A stretch of 64,000 nt of DNA from Scleromitrula shiraiana (taxonomy: Eukaryota; Ascomycota; Leotiomycetes; Helotiales; Sclerotiniaceae), in NCBI GenBank assembly GCA_028455995.1, contig JABELC010000003.1, forward strand, positions 1,488,001 through 1,552,000, written 5' to 3'. A program made the translations under genes and the position numbers. Shown here in pieces: positions 13,248-24,632 of this stretch. Every line of letters starts with the position of its first letter. The first letter of the stretch is position 1. The notes under the pieces were generated by a model that was not told where the DNA came from, searched no databases, and was given only the letters and a program-made list of their open reading frames with translations.

Positions 13248-14759
13248 TTTGTTCGAGTTTGTAAAATATTGTATTCCACTCAACTGCACATTCTGGCGCT
13301 CAGGCTATACGCTTAGAACCAACATCGGGTTATAAAAAATGGTATGTATGATAGGTAATGAGCGATGATATGGAGCGTATAGTAGGAAAATAATGAGCAA
13401 TGACACGTCACCATTCATTCAACATTTTTTATGCAAATAAAGGCAAGGAGTCTCAGCTATTTCCAATTTTTCTCTCATCCACTTGGCGCTACGAACAGAT
13501 TATCACGTCTGCAGTCTACCCTTCAATGACTGTTAGATCACAAGTCACGTCTTCCCATGAGGAGACTAGCGCAAGATCAATATTGAGTATATAACCAGAC
13601 CTTCGAGTCATGCGTTATAGCTTGATTACTCCATCTTATTTCAGAGCTGTTGTCCTGGAGTTGTGGGATGGTGGACTAAAGATGTGAGGACATGACATTT
13701 TATGGGAGAGGTGGGGAGATGCGGGGTGCTGTGAAATGAAACACTTGTGATAATATAATATAGGTAGAGACTCTTAGCTACACCCATCACGGCCTCCTTT
13801 GGCCACCTCCTAGAAGGGATATCTAGGTGCGTGGGGGGCCGGAAGATAGCTTGAGGGATATTCTGTGCTGTGTTAGATGAAGCGCATAAAATGGCTGCGT
13901 TAGGCGGTATGGGTGATTTCGCGGTACTAACAAATAAGCACAGGCACTGTATAATCACCTGAGAAATAATGCCAACTTAGTAAAAAACACCAATACACGA
14001 ACGATATGAATATGAATTAATTTGTCAACTCAACATACGGCGAGATTTCGTCGTAACAATTGTAGTGCGACCTCCATATTCGGCTAAGTTCCATAAAAGC
14101 CGGTTGGCACTTGCTAGTGATTTAATTCTTTATACCTCTTCTGGTTCTCGCACTCAACTACCGTGCGCTATAGGTACTATGTACGTGGTAGGTAGGAGGT
14201 ATTAACATTAATATCTTCGGGGGGATGAATATATATGAGGGATTTCAAGACGATTTCAGAACCCTGGTAATGATCGTGTCTTGTGGTACGCGTTTGTTGG
14301 ATTTGGGTGTCCTTCAGTTTAGCCTGGAGCCTCGGAAAAAGAGGGGCAATGTCAAATTGTAGGGTAGGTATGGTATCTAGCTGTTGGATATAATGGAGGG
14401 ATTGCTAGATGTAGAAATGTTTTGTTTTTGACCTGTCGTTGTTGTGGTCGTTGGATTTAGATTCGGATTTGGATTTGAGGAGCATACATATATTAAGATA
14501 GTAGCATACCGGTAGACACATGAAGCAAACACCATTATCTCTCGTATGAATTATATTCTCTTCCATTTATCCTAAATATAAATTAATATCAAATAATTTA
14601 AATAGCATAAATTGTATATACCCAGCTTAAAAATATATAAATAAGACGATATTGATTTGTTTTGGGCATCTATATCTGTCAACTGGTAATATCATTTCCA
14701 AACTATGAGATATTTTGTGTGATCACTCTGATGTTTGTGGGCGGCTGTTGGTTCAATTG
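13248..14759. other. Spacer upstream of the ODC leader
   Basis: No gene is supported. Short open frames on both strands (for example 13641-13958 minus) have no family resemblance. The segment from about 14540 to 14660 is very AT-rich. The ODC promoter probably lies in the right part. Confidence 0.4.
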
Positions 14760-14760
14760 G

Positions 14761-14785
14761 TCTGGTCTGGTCTGGTCTGGTCTGG
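14761..14785 (+). repeat. (TCTGG)5 microsatellite
   Basis: Five perfect tandem copies of TCTGG lie about 85 bases before the pyrimidine-rich start of the ODC leader. Confidence 0.9.
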
Positions 14786-14859
14786 TGGTTGTGAATCGTT
14801 TATGATCTATCTATGTATGACATGGTTAATAATTTTTAGCGTATAGAAATTTTAAAGGT

Positions 14860-15799
14860 TAACCAACTTTGATCGTCACCTCAACTCCAACCTCTTCTCT
14901 TACACACACACACCTTGAATTTGACCACCATCTTCCCCTTTCCTCTTTTCCATCAACCATAAATAAGAATAAGTGTGCGATTTCAATTGCCACCTCTTCT
15001 TCTACTTCTTATCTTCTTCCTAAACAAGAAGAAAAGTTTCATTTCATTTTCACAGACAAAATCATTATCATTGTCTGAACCCGACTTGTCTTTACTCCCA
15101 AAGGTAAATTCAAATACTTTATTACTCTGGTAAGCCACAATATCATATTTACCCCGCCAGTGAAAATTTTGATTCTTCTTAAAGCAACGTAATTCTCAAC
15201 CTGAATGTTGCCATGAATCAATTAATAAATCCAATATCACTTTCATCCCCTCAAATGTCTCGTGGATTGATTTTTAAGCTATGAGAGTGAGGCATTTCAT
15301 GAAATTCACTAACTCAATCAACCCTTGCAGATCTTCGACCTCGAAGAACCAAAAATCCCTCTCGACTGCCTTTGGTCATATCAAAGGCGAAACATCCAGT
15401 ACGGCTCCTACAGCCGCAAGACTAGTATCTGATCAAGATTTCTCCGGACGTCCTAACCGGCACATACTCAACACTACCCCACCTCCATCTGCTGCAGTTT
15501 CCGCAGCTTGAGCGTTTTCTTTACGACGAGTTGTTTAACAACACCCCTTTTTCGTCCGAAACTTCTCAGCTGCCGCATAGGACGAGTTTAAAGGTTCTTC
15601 CTCTCGCGGAGGAAGAGTCGAGCCGACCTCGCCAGATCAGCATAGGATCTGACCGATATAGACCACCTTAACATACCCCTTCGAAGTACAGAAGTATGTT
15701 CAATTAATTCACTATCTATATCATATCATTCTTCAATTCTAACATCTCTCTCAGGAAAACTACAATCAATAAAATCAATCCTCAATCTTATACGAGGAT
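14860..15799 (+). promoter_or_regulatory. ODC 5' leader, spliced and ATG-free
   Basis: The leader probably starts in the pyrimidine-rich tract near 14860. Two introns are visible. The first has a donor at 15104 or 15130 and ends at 15330 after CTAAC and CCCTTGCAG. The second is 15694-15754 (GTATGT donor, CTCTCTCAG acceptor). The three retained segments contain no ATG before the ODC start; ATGs occur only inside the introns. The middle exon (15331-15693) contains a long open frame described separately. A long leader with an upstream coding element is known for polyamine-regulated ODC-family messages. The transcription start is not determined. Confidence 0.65.
15438..15671 (+). promoter_or_regulatory. 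Candidate AUG-less upstream ORF of ODC
   Basis: A 77-codon frame runs from an ATT codon at 15438 (A at -3) to TAA at 15669-15671. In this frame the preceding stop is TAG at 15423. The whole frame lies in the middle leader exon and has no ATG. A CTG at 15429 is an alternative start. The frame ends SDRYRPP-stop; a Pro-Pro next to a stop is a poor substrate for elongation and termination and could stall ribosomes when polyamines are high. AUU-initiated upstream ORFs have been reported in ODC homologues from yeast to mammals. Assigning this frame to that class is inference. Confidence 0.5.
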
Positions 15800-17180
15800 A
15801 TGTCACCTTCCGCCATTGTCGCACTTGAAACCAATCATAATCTTGAATGTTTGGAAACATATTACGACAAAAGTTCTTACATTGAACTCAATGGCGCCAA
15901 TACTCCCAAGAATCTTATTGGAAATGCTTTGAAGGAAAGGGTGGAAAATGTCAATAATGATATCTGCGAAGCCGGTGACGAAGATACATTCTTCGTAGCT
16001 GATCTAGGCGAGGTATACAGACAACATATGAGATGGAAGAGAGTACTTCCAAGAGTCAAGCCTTTCTATGGTGAGTTAATTTATATCCTACGCTTGGTCG
16101 AAAAATTCTGACATTAGTTCAGCTGTCAAATGCAACCCAGACCCGCAAGTTATTCAACTCTTGGCAGAGCTCGGTACAGGTTTCGATTGTGCCTCAAAAG
16201 GAGAAATCGAGCAAGTCCTCAAAATGGGTATCGATCCTACTCGTATCATTTACGCTCAACCCTGCAAGACGAACTCTTACGTCCGATATGCTGCCAATCA
16301 AGGAGTCAAGCAAATGACCTTCGACAACGGTGATGAATTACACAAAATTAAGAAGCTCTTCCCAGGAGCCGAATTGTTTCTCCGCATCTCCACCGATGAC
16401 TCCTCCAGTTTATGCCGATTGAGTTTGAAATTCGGCGCAGCTATGGATGCCACCAACTCACTTCTTGCTCTTGCTAGAGAATTGGAACTCAATGTTGTTG
16501 GTGTTAGTTTCCACGTAGGCTCTGGAGCCTCCGATCCACTTGCCTTTAGAAAAGCTGTTCAAGATGCACACACTGTTTTTGAGCAAGCTCGTACTCATGG
16601 TTATTACATGCATACTCTTGACGTGGGTGGAGGATTCTGCACTGAAACTTTTGAAGACATGGCCGGTACTCTTCGCGAGGCACTTGATGAATATATGCCC
16701 AGCCATGTCAATATCATTGGCGAACCAGGACGTTACTATGTCTCCACAGCTTTCACTATTGCATGCAACATTATCGCTCGCCGCACCGTCGAGGATCCAG
16801 CCTCCTCAGAAAAGAGTTACATGCTTTACTTGAACGATGGTCTATATGGCAACTTCTCCAGCATCATGTTCGATCATCAAAACCCCATTGCCCAAGTTCT
16901 TCGAACCGGAAACCGCACCTACTTTGATACTCCTAGCTGCTACGAAACTTCCACAGGTACCGAATACTCGATCTGGGGCCCAACTTGCGATGGAATCGAT
17001 CGTATTTCTGCAAGTATTCGCTTTGATCACGATCTTAATGTTGGCGATTGGCTCTATTTCGAAAACATGGGCGCGTATACTAAGTGCTCTGCTACAAGAT
17101 TCAATGGCTTCACTGATAGTCATGATATTATCTATGTTTGCAGTGAACCTGGTGCTAAGGCATTACTTAAGAAAATGTGA
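15800..17180 (+). CDS. Ornithine decarboxylase
   Basis: Predicted 442 residues from exons 15800-16070 and 16123-17180; the intron is 52 bases and the joint codon is Ala of FYAVKCN. The enzyme converts ornithine to putrescine with PLP, the first committed step of polyamine synthesis, as a cytosolic homodimer. Visible sites are the PLP-binding Lys in YAVKCNPDP (about 93), HVGSGA (about 221), DVGGGF (about 257-262), the phosphate-binding GEPGRYY (about 290) and the catalytic Cys in WGPTCDGID (about 379), which together with length identify ODC rather than another group IV decarboxylase. The start is the first ATG of the spliced message. Regulation is probably translational through the long leader, plus antizyme-driven decay, whose gene is not in this window. 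Confidence 0.95.
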
Positions 17181-19859
17181 TTTTGAGAAAGGTTCGCCGA
17201 ATACGAATGATGGGATATTGGAGTGAGTGATCCGGTTTGGGTAGATAAGATAAGATGGTAGAAGTAGACGGGGAAAGATTTCTTTGGATTAGACATAAAA
17301 TTGGTGAAGAGAAAGTAAATATTGAATCTTCTTTTATTTATTTTCTTGTTTGAAGTTTAGGTTGGGTATAGAAAAGATATCATACCTATCTATTTTGTAG
17401 ATAGATTTGCTATCGTTTGCGCTCTTTTTTATTGGGTGGATAGATGGATTAATTCAATTCAATTCAATTCAGTTCAATTATGTTTAGAGAGACTTTTTTT
17501 GGTTTTTATAGTGAATGTGACGCTTGCCTATGATGTGATGTAATCTGATGTTATGTGATGTTATGTGACGTAAATTCACTTTGCTTTCTGTTCGATCATA
17601 AATCGATGGATGTGGGTGGATATTGATATTGATATTGATGGTATATTAATAACTCTAGTTTTTGTATTGAGGTTGTAGTTATGATTATTGGTTGATCGTA
17701 TCGTATTATATCGTATGTATCGTATTGTATGTAGGGTAATAAGTTCTAAGTTAGAGTTCTAGATATTTATTTATTTGTTTGTTATTTACTGTATTTATTA
17801 TTTATCTAGGTAGGTGGGTATGTATATTTAGTATAGAAGGTAAGCGATATATAAATATTTAAGTATGTTACATAGGTGAATGAATGTTTGGAGAAAAAAA
17901 TGAAAGGGTAGATTGGTTAATGAGGTTTAGATTGGGAGGATGGATTAATGGATGAATGGATGAAATGTTAGAGGTGAGGTGAGATGAGTTTTGGTTTGGG
18001 AGGGTGGGGGTTAAGCGAGGTTGTTTGTTTGTTTGTTTGTTTGTTTGTTTGTTTGTTGGATATCATATCATATTATTTCATGGTGCGTTATAGAGATTTG
18101 AGATTTGAGATTTGAGATTGTATTGCTAGTGGACGGTGGATGGGGAAGAAGGGGATTAAAGAACTTCCGGGGTGAAGAAGAGAGGGATGGGGGAGGATGC
18201 TGGATGAAAGGTTCATGATAGATAGATGGAGGTGTTTGATGCGATCTCTGGATGTTGTTGTATGTACATAGTGCTAGAACTCATCTATACATGGATGGAT
18301 CTGTATAATGCATATCGAATGTATAGATATAGCAGTTGTTTTCATTTCATATATAATAAGAGGCTTCAAGTTATAGTGGTGTAGGTGATGACTGATGCGT
18401 AGATATCTCTTAGGAAAGCATCGGTGAGTATTGGGGTGATGTGATGTGAATATTTACTCGTTGGGGGAGTCTAGATAGTCAAATAGAAAAGGTTGAGTGG
18501 ACAGGCATACATTAATAGTATATCTTGAATAGACGGGCTGATAGCAAACTTAAGTTGAAGGAAGGTAAATGCTGGACAAGTTGAAGAAGGGGGGGGGGGC
18601 AAGGAAGTCGATTTCTGGAAAGATTCATTCGAGGTTTTCATTGTATATGGATGGCTATGTGGATGAATACTTAACTTGGGTTTTAGTATATTATTATCGA
18701 GGTATATATCATATTACTAAAAGTAGTTTTACCACCCACCATCTATCTCAGAATCATCTCCTTTCAACCAGCTTGGAATATAAGAACACCGTGGCCATTA
18801 TTTGAGTTGACATGAAATGATATCGTTTGAGGGACGTAGTCAAGAGGGTTAACCCATCACGCGAAATTTAGGGTAGTATTGTTGCTATAAAATGCAATTT
18901 CGAAGATATATGTCATAATGTTATTTGTTTTTATGGTATTTGTATCCTCATGAATTGTTTTTAGATAGGTTTAAACGGCTTGGAATGAAGTGCAGCCTGA
19001 TATGAAGGTCACTTCACAACTTTACAATCAACTTCAAGTCAGAGTTGAGTTGATAACAATTTTGAATTTGAGGAAACCAAGTATATTGGTTTATTAACAC
19101 GGTATCGACTTATGATATTAAATGTACTATATAGGGTTGCAAAATCACCGTGAAGATCATTTGATTGATGTAGTTAAAAGTGTGATGGTTAGACAAAATG
19201 TGAGATATTATTATTGTTGCAAAAGGTGATTTTGAGACTATATTTGGAAGAGCTTTTACTATATTAAATATATATATATATATCTCCAAATGATGTTTGA
19301 TCGGCGAAAAGGGGGTTCATTTGACTTGGTTTGACATGCATCATGATATGATGGGAATATCACAACCCTAGTTCTATTATACACTTCTTTATGAATCTAC
19401 GCTTTAGAAAAGTGTTTTACTAGTTGCCCTCATACTTTAATCGTTTTGTTTCAATTTGTATATTAAAAAAGATCTAGGATAATAGCATGATTTATTGAGT
19501 TCTTATTGTCATCAATGATGATGCCTTACTAGGAAAGCATTACACATTTGAGATGTAAAATTTGAAGTCAACATAACTCTTTACCATTTAATCTTATGAT
19601 ATCTAAACTGATACCCTAGAAGAAGCATTTGAATGTGAACCGGATACTATCTGGCCTTGAGAATTCAACTTCCACGGTTCGTAAAGTAGAAATCACTAGA
19701 TGCAGCAATCTGCAATGGTCCACGGGTATGCCCTCGCACCTTCTCCTAGAACGATGAATTACAGAACCACATTTGCAATTCGGACAGACGCCTACTGAAT
19801 TGAGTAGACCACATGTAAAGTAGTAGAACTATCTACTAGGAGGGTATTTAACTAATACT
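17181..19859. repeat. Microsatellite-rich spacer downstream of ODC
   Basis: No supported gene. Simple repeats are dense: AATTC copies at about 17454-17480, a TGATGTTATG-like series at about 17530-17570, (TTTG)n at 18021-18057, a GATTTGA series at about 18091-18119 and an 11-base G run at 18589-18599. The rest is AT-rich without coding signal. The open frame at 18569-18805 spans the G run and is not convincing. Confidence 0.6.
18021..18057 (+). repeat. (TTTG)n microsatellite
   Basis: About nine tandem copies of the tetranucleotide TTTG, perfect over the whole stretch. Confidence 0.9.
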
Positions 19860-20398
19860 TTCACTTCGCCCACTTTCTTTTCTATTCGGCTTTTTCTTTC
19901 TCAACTGCAACTTCGATTTTCATCCATCATCATCAACTTCACCATTCAAACATCAGCAACAATCTCTCTATCATTATCATCATCTTCTTCTTCTTCCATC
20001 TATCATCGACTTCATTTTCATTTTCATCTTCATTTACATTATCTCCATAATTTTCCTCTAAACTCTAATCATCATCGCTATCATTACCACCACCACAATC
20101 TTCTTCTCATTTCTCTTCTCATTCAATCCAATATATCCATAAAAGTTACTCAAAACTTTTTGATATTTAATCATTTCTCTCATCATTGCTCATTCAAACA
20201 TATTGTCTCTTTCTTCCTCTTCTTATTCCTCGCAACTCAGTTTTCCACAAAGTCCATGATCACTGTTCGCAGGGACTTTCAATCTATTTTATTTCACGTA
20301 ACCTCTCTCGAGTTTTCAATTTCTCGATGAGCTCCCGAGAGTCCAAAACAAGACACTACTACGGTTTTGGTCTTGGCTTACCTACTATGTAGGTAGTT
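19860..20398 (+). other. Leader-like pyrimidine tract with two tiny ORFs
   Basis: About 390 bases (19860-20254) are rich in CT, TCATC and TTC motifs and contain no ATG on the plus strand, like the ODC leader. The first ATG (20255) opens a 24-codon frame ending at 20329. A second ATG, overlapping its stop, opens a 21-codon frame, MSSRESKTRHYYGFGLGLPTM, ending just where a GTAGGT donor could cut. This looks like the 5' part of a transcript with upstream ORFs, or a non-coding RNA. I could not find a convincing main coding region downstream, and the function is unknown. Confidence 0.35.
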
Positions 20399-21644
20399 CT
20401 ATGCCCACCAACGCTCAAAGCTCAGAAAATCATCATTGTGCTATAAGTACACTGTACTATATCTTCATCTCATTAAATGCCCCCAGAGCCGCTCGAAGTT
20501 TGTAGAGAAGAATAATTGAAGTATGTTGATCACTTTTATCGACTTTTTTGCCATACCTGCCCGCTGGGTTGCTGCTCCAGAACCAAAGAAGAAGAGAAGA
20601 GAGGAAATGAAAAGTGGGAATTTGGAGTACTTATATATAAATGAGGTCACTTTTAGACTACCTAGTCTTTTAGATTTTACTTCTATGACATTTGTAGAGC
20701 TTAGGTTGACTATACGTCATATATATATATGTATTATATGTATGGATAGTTAAAGCTTGGCTGACTACATAATACCGGTAGATATTTTCACTCAATGGAC
20801 TTAGTGTATTTGTTTGGAGCTACTTATATAGTAGATAACTATCTACCACTTACATAGTACAAATACCCGATGATGTACTCATTATTGATTAACAAGATCT
20901 CAATCTAGAAGATCAACCCCATAGAATTGGAACAAATGAATGATGAGTTTGTGTTGATGGATTGACGATAGGTCCTAACTTCTCCACTCCACTCCGCTCC
21001 ACTCAACTCAATCTCAATTAATCGAAATTCGAAGTGCTAGTTTCTTGAAAATAGAAAATAATTACTTGGTGGATTAATAACCATTGGGTGTAGAGCTATC
21101 TCTCTCCTTTGAACAAAGAATAGGTGCAAGATTGGTATCAAAAAGATGTTGCAGTTGCATATGATGAGGTCCATCTATGCTTCTTCATATGTATATGTGG
21201 AGTTATGCGGCTCTATTTGGCGGGGTAGCGATTGTTAGGGCTTACTAATAGCATCTGTGAGGTAAATTGGTAGAATAATTATGATCTCCGCCCTGGACTC
21301 CTCCACCAGAATCACAATCGTACAGTACAATTGAACCAACAACTTTACCTCATTGTTAGCAAACCTTGCTTCTGGATTGAAAGTGATGCACCAATTGGAA
21401 CTTCAAAAGTCAAAATTATCTATAAGACCATGGTGAGATGACCAATAAGACTAATGCTACCATGAACTGGTAGAGGGTGCAGATAGGATTATCTGCAGTG
21501 CGTAGATGTCATATCTACCCCTCTTTCAATCACTTTTTAAGGTATCTTTGCATCTTCGATAACCCTAAATACTCTTATTCTTGTCACTTTCCTTCGTCAC
21601 TCCTCCCATTATTCCCATTTCTTATTCTCAATTATACTTTTCTC
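20399..21644. other. Spacer, promoter of dehydrogenase-like gene
   Basis: No supported gene. The open frame at 20523-20753 begins at a possible GTATGT splice donor and lacks family resemblance. The last 150 bases before 21645 are pyrimidine-rich. Confidence 0.4.
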
Positions 21645-23110
21645 ATGTCTTCAGCAGAGAAACAGTCTGTGGCCTTCATTGGCCTAGGTGCCATGGGAAT
21701 GGGTATGGCCACAAATTTATTAAAGACTTTCTCAGTTACAGGCTTCGATGTTTATCAACCCACTCTCGAGAAATTTGTATCAGCAGGTGGATCTTCGGCG
21801 ACTACACCCCGTTCTGCAGTCATTAATTCTAAATGGATCGTTATTATGGTACAAACAGCAGCACAAGCGATTAGTGTCCTCTTCGATGATATCAATGGTA
21901 TTATTCACGAATTGCAGCCAGATGCGACGATTATATTATGCTATACCTCTTATCCCGAACACGTACCTGAAGTTAGAAAGTTACTTGATGAGAAATACGA
22001 CAGAAAAGATGTAGAATTGGTAGATGCACCTGTTTCCGGGGGTCCACTTCGCGCCAGTCTTGGGACATTGACCATTCCAGCATCAGGATCACCAAAGTCT
22101 TTGGATGCTGCAAAGCCGGTGCTTGATGCTATGGCGGATCCATTATATATATTACCTGGAGGACTGGGCGCTGGTACTAAGGTAAAGATGGTACATCAGG
22201 TACTCGCTGCTATACATCTTACCATTGCTTGCGAAGCCATGGGCTTCGCGGCATTTTTGGGCCTTAATACTGCGGATACTCTAGAACATCTTAAAGTCTC
22301 ATCAGGGTCCAGCTTTATACTAGGGAATAGGATGCAGCACGTATTGGACAATGATTTGTATCCATATGTCGCCTTGAATATTATTGTTAAGGATGTGGTG
22401 AGACAACCTGATGTCCATTAAGATGTAGCCAACCATTTCTAACGTCCGAAAGGGGGTTGTGACGTCTCGTGCTCGTAATGTCAACTGTCCTGTCTTCCTC
22501 TCCTCGGCCGCGGAACAATTATTACATTTGGCAGTTGTCGCAGGTTATGGCCTTGAAGATGATTCCGGACTATCCAGAGTCTATCTTCCTAATCAACATA
22601 ACCTTATTTTCGAACAAACAACCGCTCCTCCTACGAGTGTGGATGATCCAAAGCTGAAATTGGTCGAGGATATTCTGACAGGCGTGCACTTGGTTGCGGC
22701 CATAGAGGCTATGGCTCTTGGGGAAGCGGTTGGCTTAGATATGGCCATTTTATATGATATTATAAAAGGAGCTGCCGGGACAAGTGTCGCGTTCGTTGAT
22801 AAGGTTCCAGCACTGCTAAAAAATCAACATACTTCGCAGACAACTGTCAAAGATACCCTCAGAAAACTGGTCAGTACTGAATTTTAACCAAGAAGCGTTC
22901 CAAATATACCTTTCATAGCTTACATTCAGACAGACAATGGCGATTGAAGAAGCAAGTCGGCTCAAATATCCTCTACACCTTACAGCGACAACATTGCAGC
23001 TGTTCCAGCTGGCCGCTGCAAAGGGATATAGGGATGAACCTGATGTGGCTGTTGCAAGGCTGTGGGATGATGGCACTCGGGTCAAGTTTCCTGCGCTAGG
23101 ACCTCGTTAA
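21645..23110 (+). CDS. 3-hydroxyisobutyrate/L-threonate dehydrogenase-like protein with two domains
   Basis: Predicted 448 residues from exons 21645-22397, 22453-22869 and 22934-23110. The N-terminal Rossmann domain has FIGLGAMGMGMA (about 11-22). The substrate motif DAPVSGG is at about 127-133 and the catalytic-type Lys in GTKVKMVHQ at about 181, where HQ replaces the usual NN. A first helical dehydrogenase C-domain follows to about residue 310. A second, similar helical domain follows (about 315-440) with no second NAD-binding domain. This 6-phosphogluconate-dehydrogenase-superfamily layout suggests oxidation of a short hydroxy acid; the substrate is unknown. The third exon acceptor (after CAGACAG) was chosen because it alone keeps frame. 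It is probably cytosolic. Confidence 0.8.
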
Positions 23111-24632
23111 TGACGGGTAGGAAGTGAGCTAATGCAATGAGATTAAAACGACACAATACGACGAGATCATAATATGAGCTAGCTATGAACTATAACTATC
23201 AAGGTATCTAGTGCTGGAGGGAGAATGGGGATCTGTGCCTTTCAAAGTTTATAATTTCGACTAAATCTCTGCAACCCACTCAAGTAGCTGCAGGTACAAG
23301 AAAACTAAATCAATGAGTTGTTTTGATAGAAAAAATAAACACCTGAATAATTTCCACTCCACATCCTCTCCGTCCAAACATTCCAAGCCACCACAAAACC
23401 ACAACGATCGAAATTCTTGAGGTTTATTCTAATAGCTAAGCATTAACTTTTGCAGAAAACTTCCATCGGGGTAGAGTTTTCGGCCGCTTCTGGTACCGTT
23501 GATACGGGACAGTGGTTCTTTTATATACTTTCCACATCTCATTTTATATGCATTTGTAGAGTTGAAAGTGTGTATTGGATCGGTCTTTGCAGTTATAAAG
23601 ATGAAAGTATGTATGTAATTCATGAACTTGGGGATTGGCTTTTGCTAGTATTGGGACGAGTAGGTAGCATTCGTCGTATATGCGATCACGGTCCAGGTGT
23701 AGAGTGAACAAGTGGATGGATCGATTAATTTTCCAAAAATCTTCAAATATTTACAGAGTATAGAAAAATACTCATAGGTAGAGGGTAGCATAGATCTGTA
23801 TCTGCATCATTGGGTCGCTTGCACCAATTTGAATACATTGCCCCCCGGTGCGATGGGATGGTAAAATTTTTCGAGACTACTACTAGTGTTCGTCTACTAA
23901 TAAGTTAGGGGTTAAAATTTGTGTATCAGATCATTAGATGTATGTTATGGCTGTAGATGCTCAACTTGAATACGAGAAAGTGAATTTGAACGATGAATGG
24001 ATTTGTTACTTCTATTCATTCGCATTTTCTACCATGACTAGTAGATCTAAAAAGTTTAGTGTTCGTACTGGATACTCGAGATAAATTGCTTTGCACGCAA
24101 CATTAGGTGTAAGTAATATCAAATCGTACGTTACCTTACAAAAACCGACTTATTTAAACCCATCTACCTAAACATCAGCTGAGCTTCCCGACAGATACAG
24201 CACTAGATGCGACTCATCTAATCTATACCAACAACGCCTTGGTATATACCTAGAATAGCCAAGCCGGGCTAACATGTAGATCGTCTTCCCCACAAAGAAC
24301 TCACCAAGCCGGAATTGGAGCTAGATTGGTGGCCGCCCGGTACCAAGATAGTTTTACCATGTTACTGGGTAGTGTTAAGGTTTTTAAGTGTGAGTTCTGG
24401 TGATTTAGAATGGGCCGGGCTGCCTCCACAAAATACTTGGGGAGATCCGATCGTCTCCGGCTCGGCTTGCTTCGTTAAGTGGAAAGTTTGGATTGTATGG
24501 AGATGTATCTGGTTATATTAATATAGCAGTTGGGTCCGCTTGCCAGTGTTTGTGACCTTCTCTTCCTCTTCATTCAAGAAGGACCACTTCACTACATTCT
24601 CTTATTTCTTTATTTTCGCATTCAATACCAAT
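23111..24632. other. Spacer, promoter of GMC oxidoreductase
   Basis: No supported gene. Open frames near 23429-23707 on both strands and at 24315-24521 look random. The region just upstream of the next start is pyrimidine-rich. Confidence 0.4.

Noticed and set aside
15281..15660. ODC antizyme with +1 frameshift at GCT TGA before the ODC start
   Set aside because: The two frames can be read as one protein across the stop at 15509-15511, but the first ATG lies inside an intron, no antizyme domain is visible and the second frame is too short. A leader uORF explains the second frame better.
18569..18805. Open frame downstream of ODC
   Set aside because: It spans an 11-base G run, has no family resemblance and lies in repeat-rich DNA.
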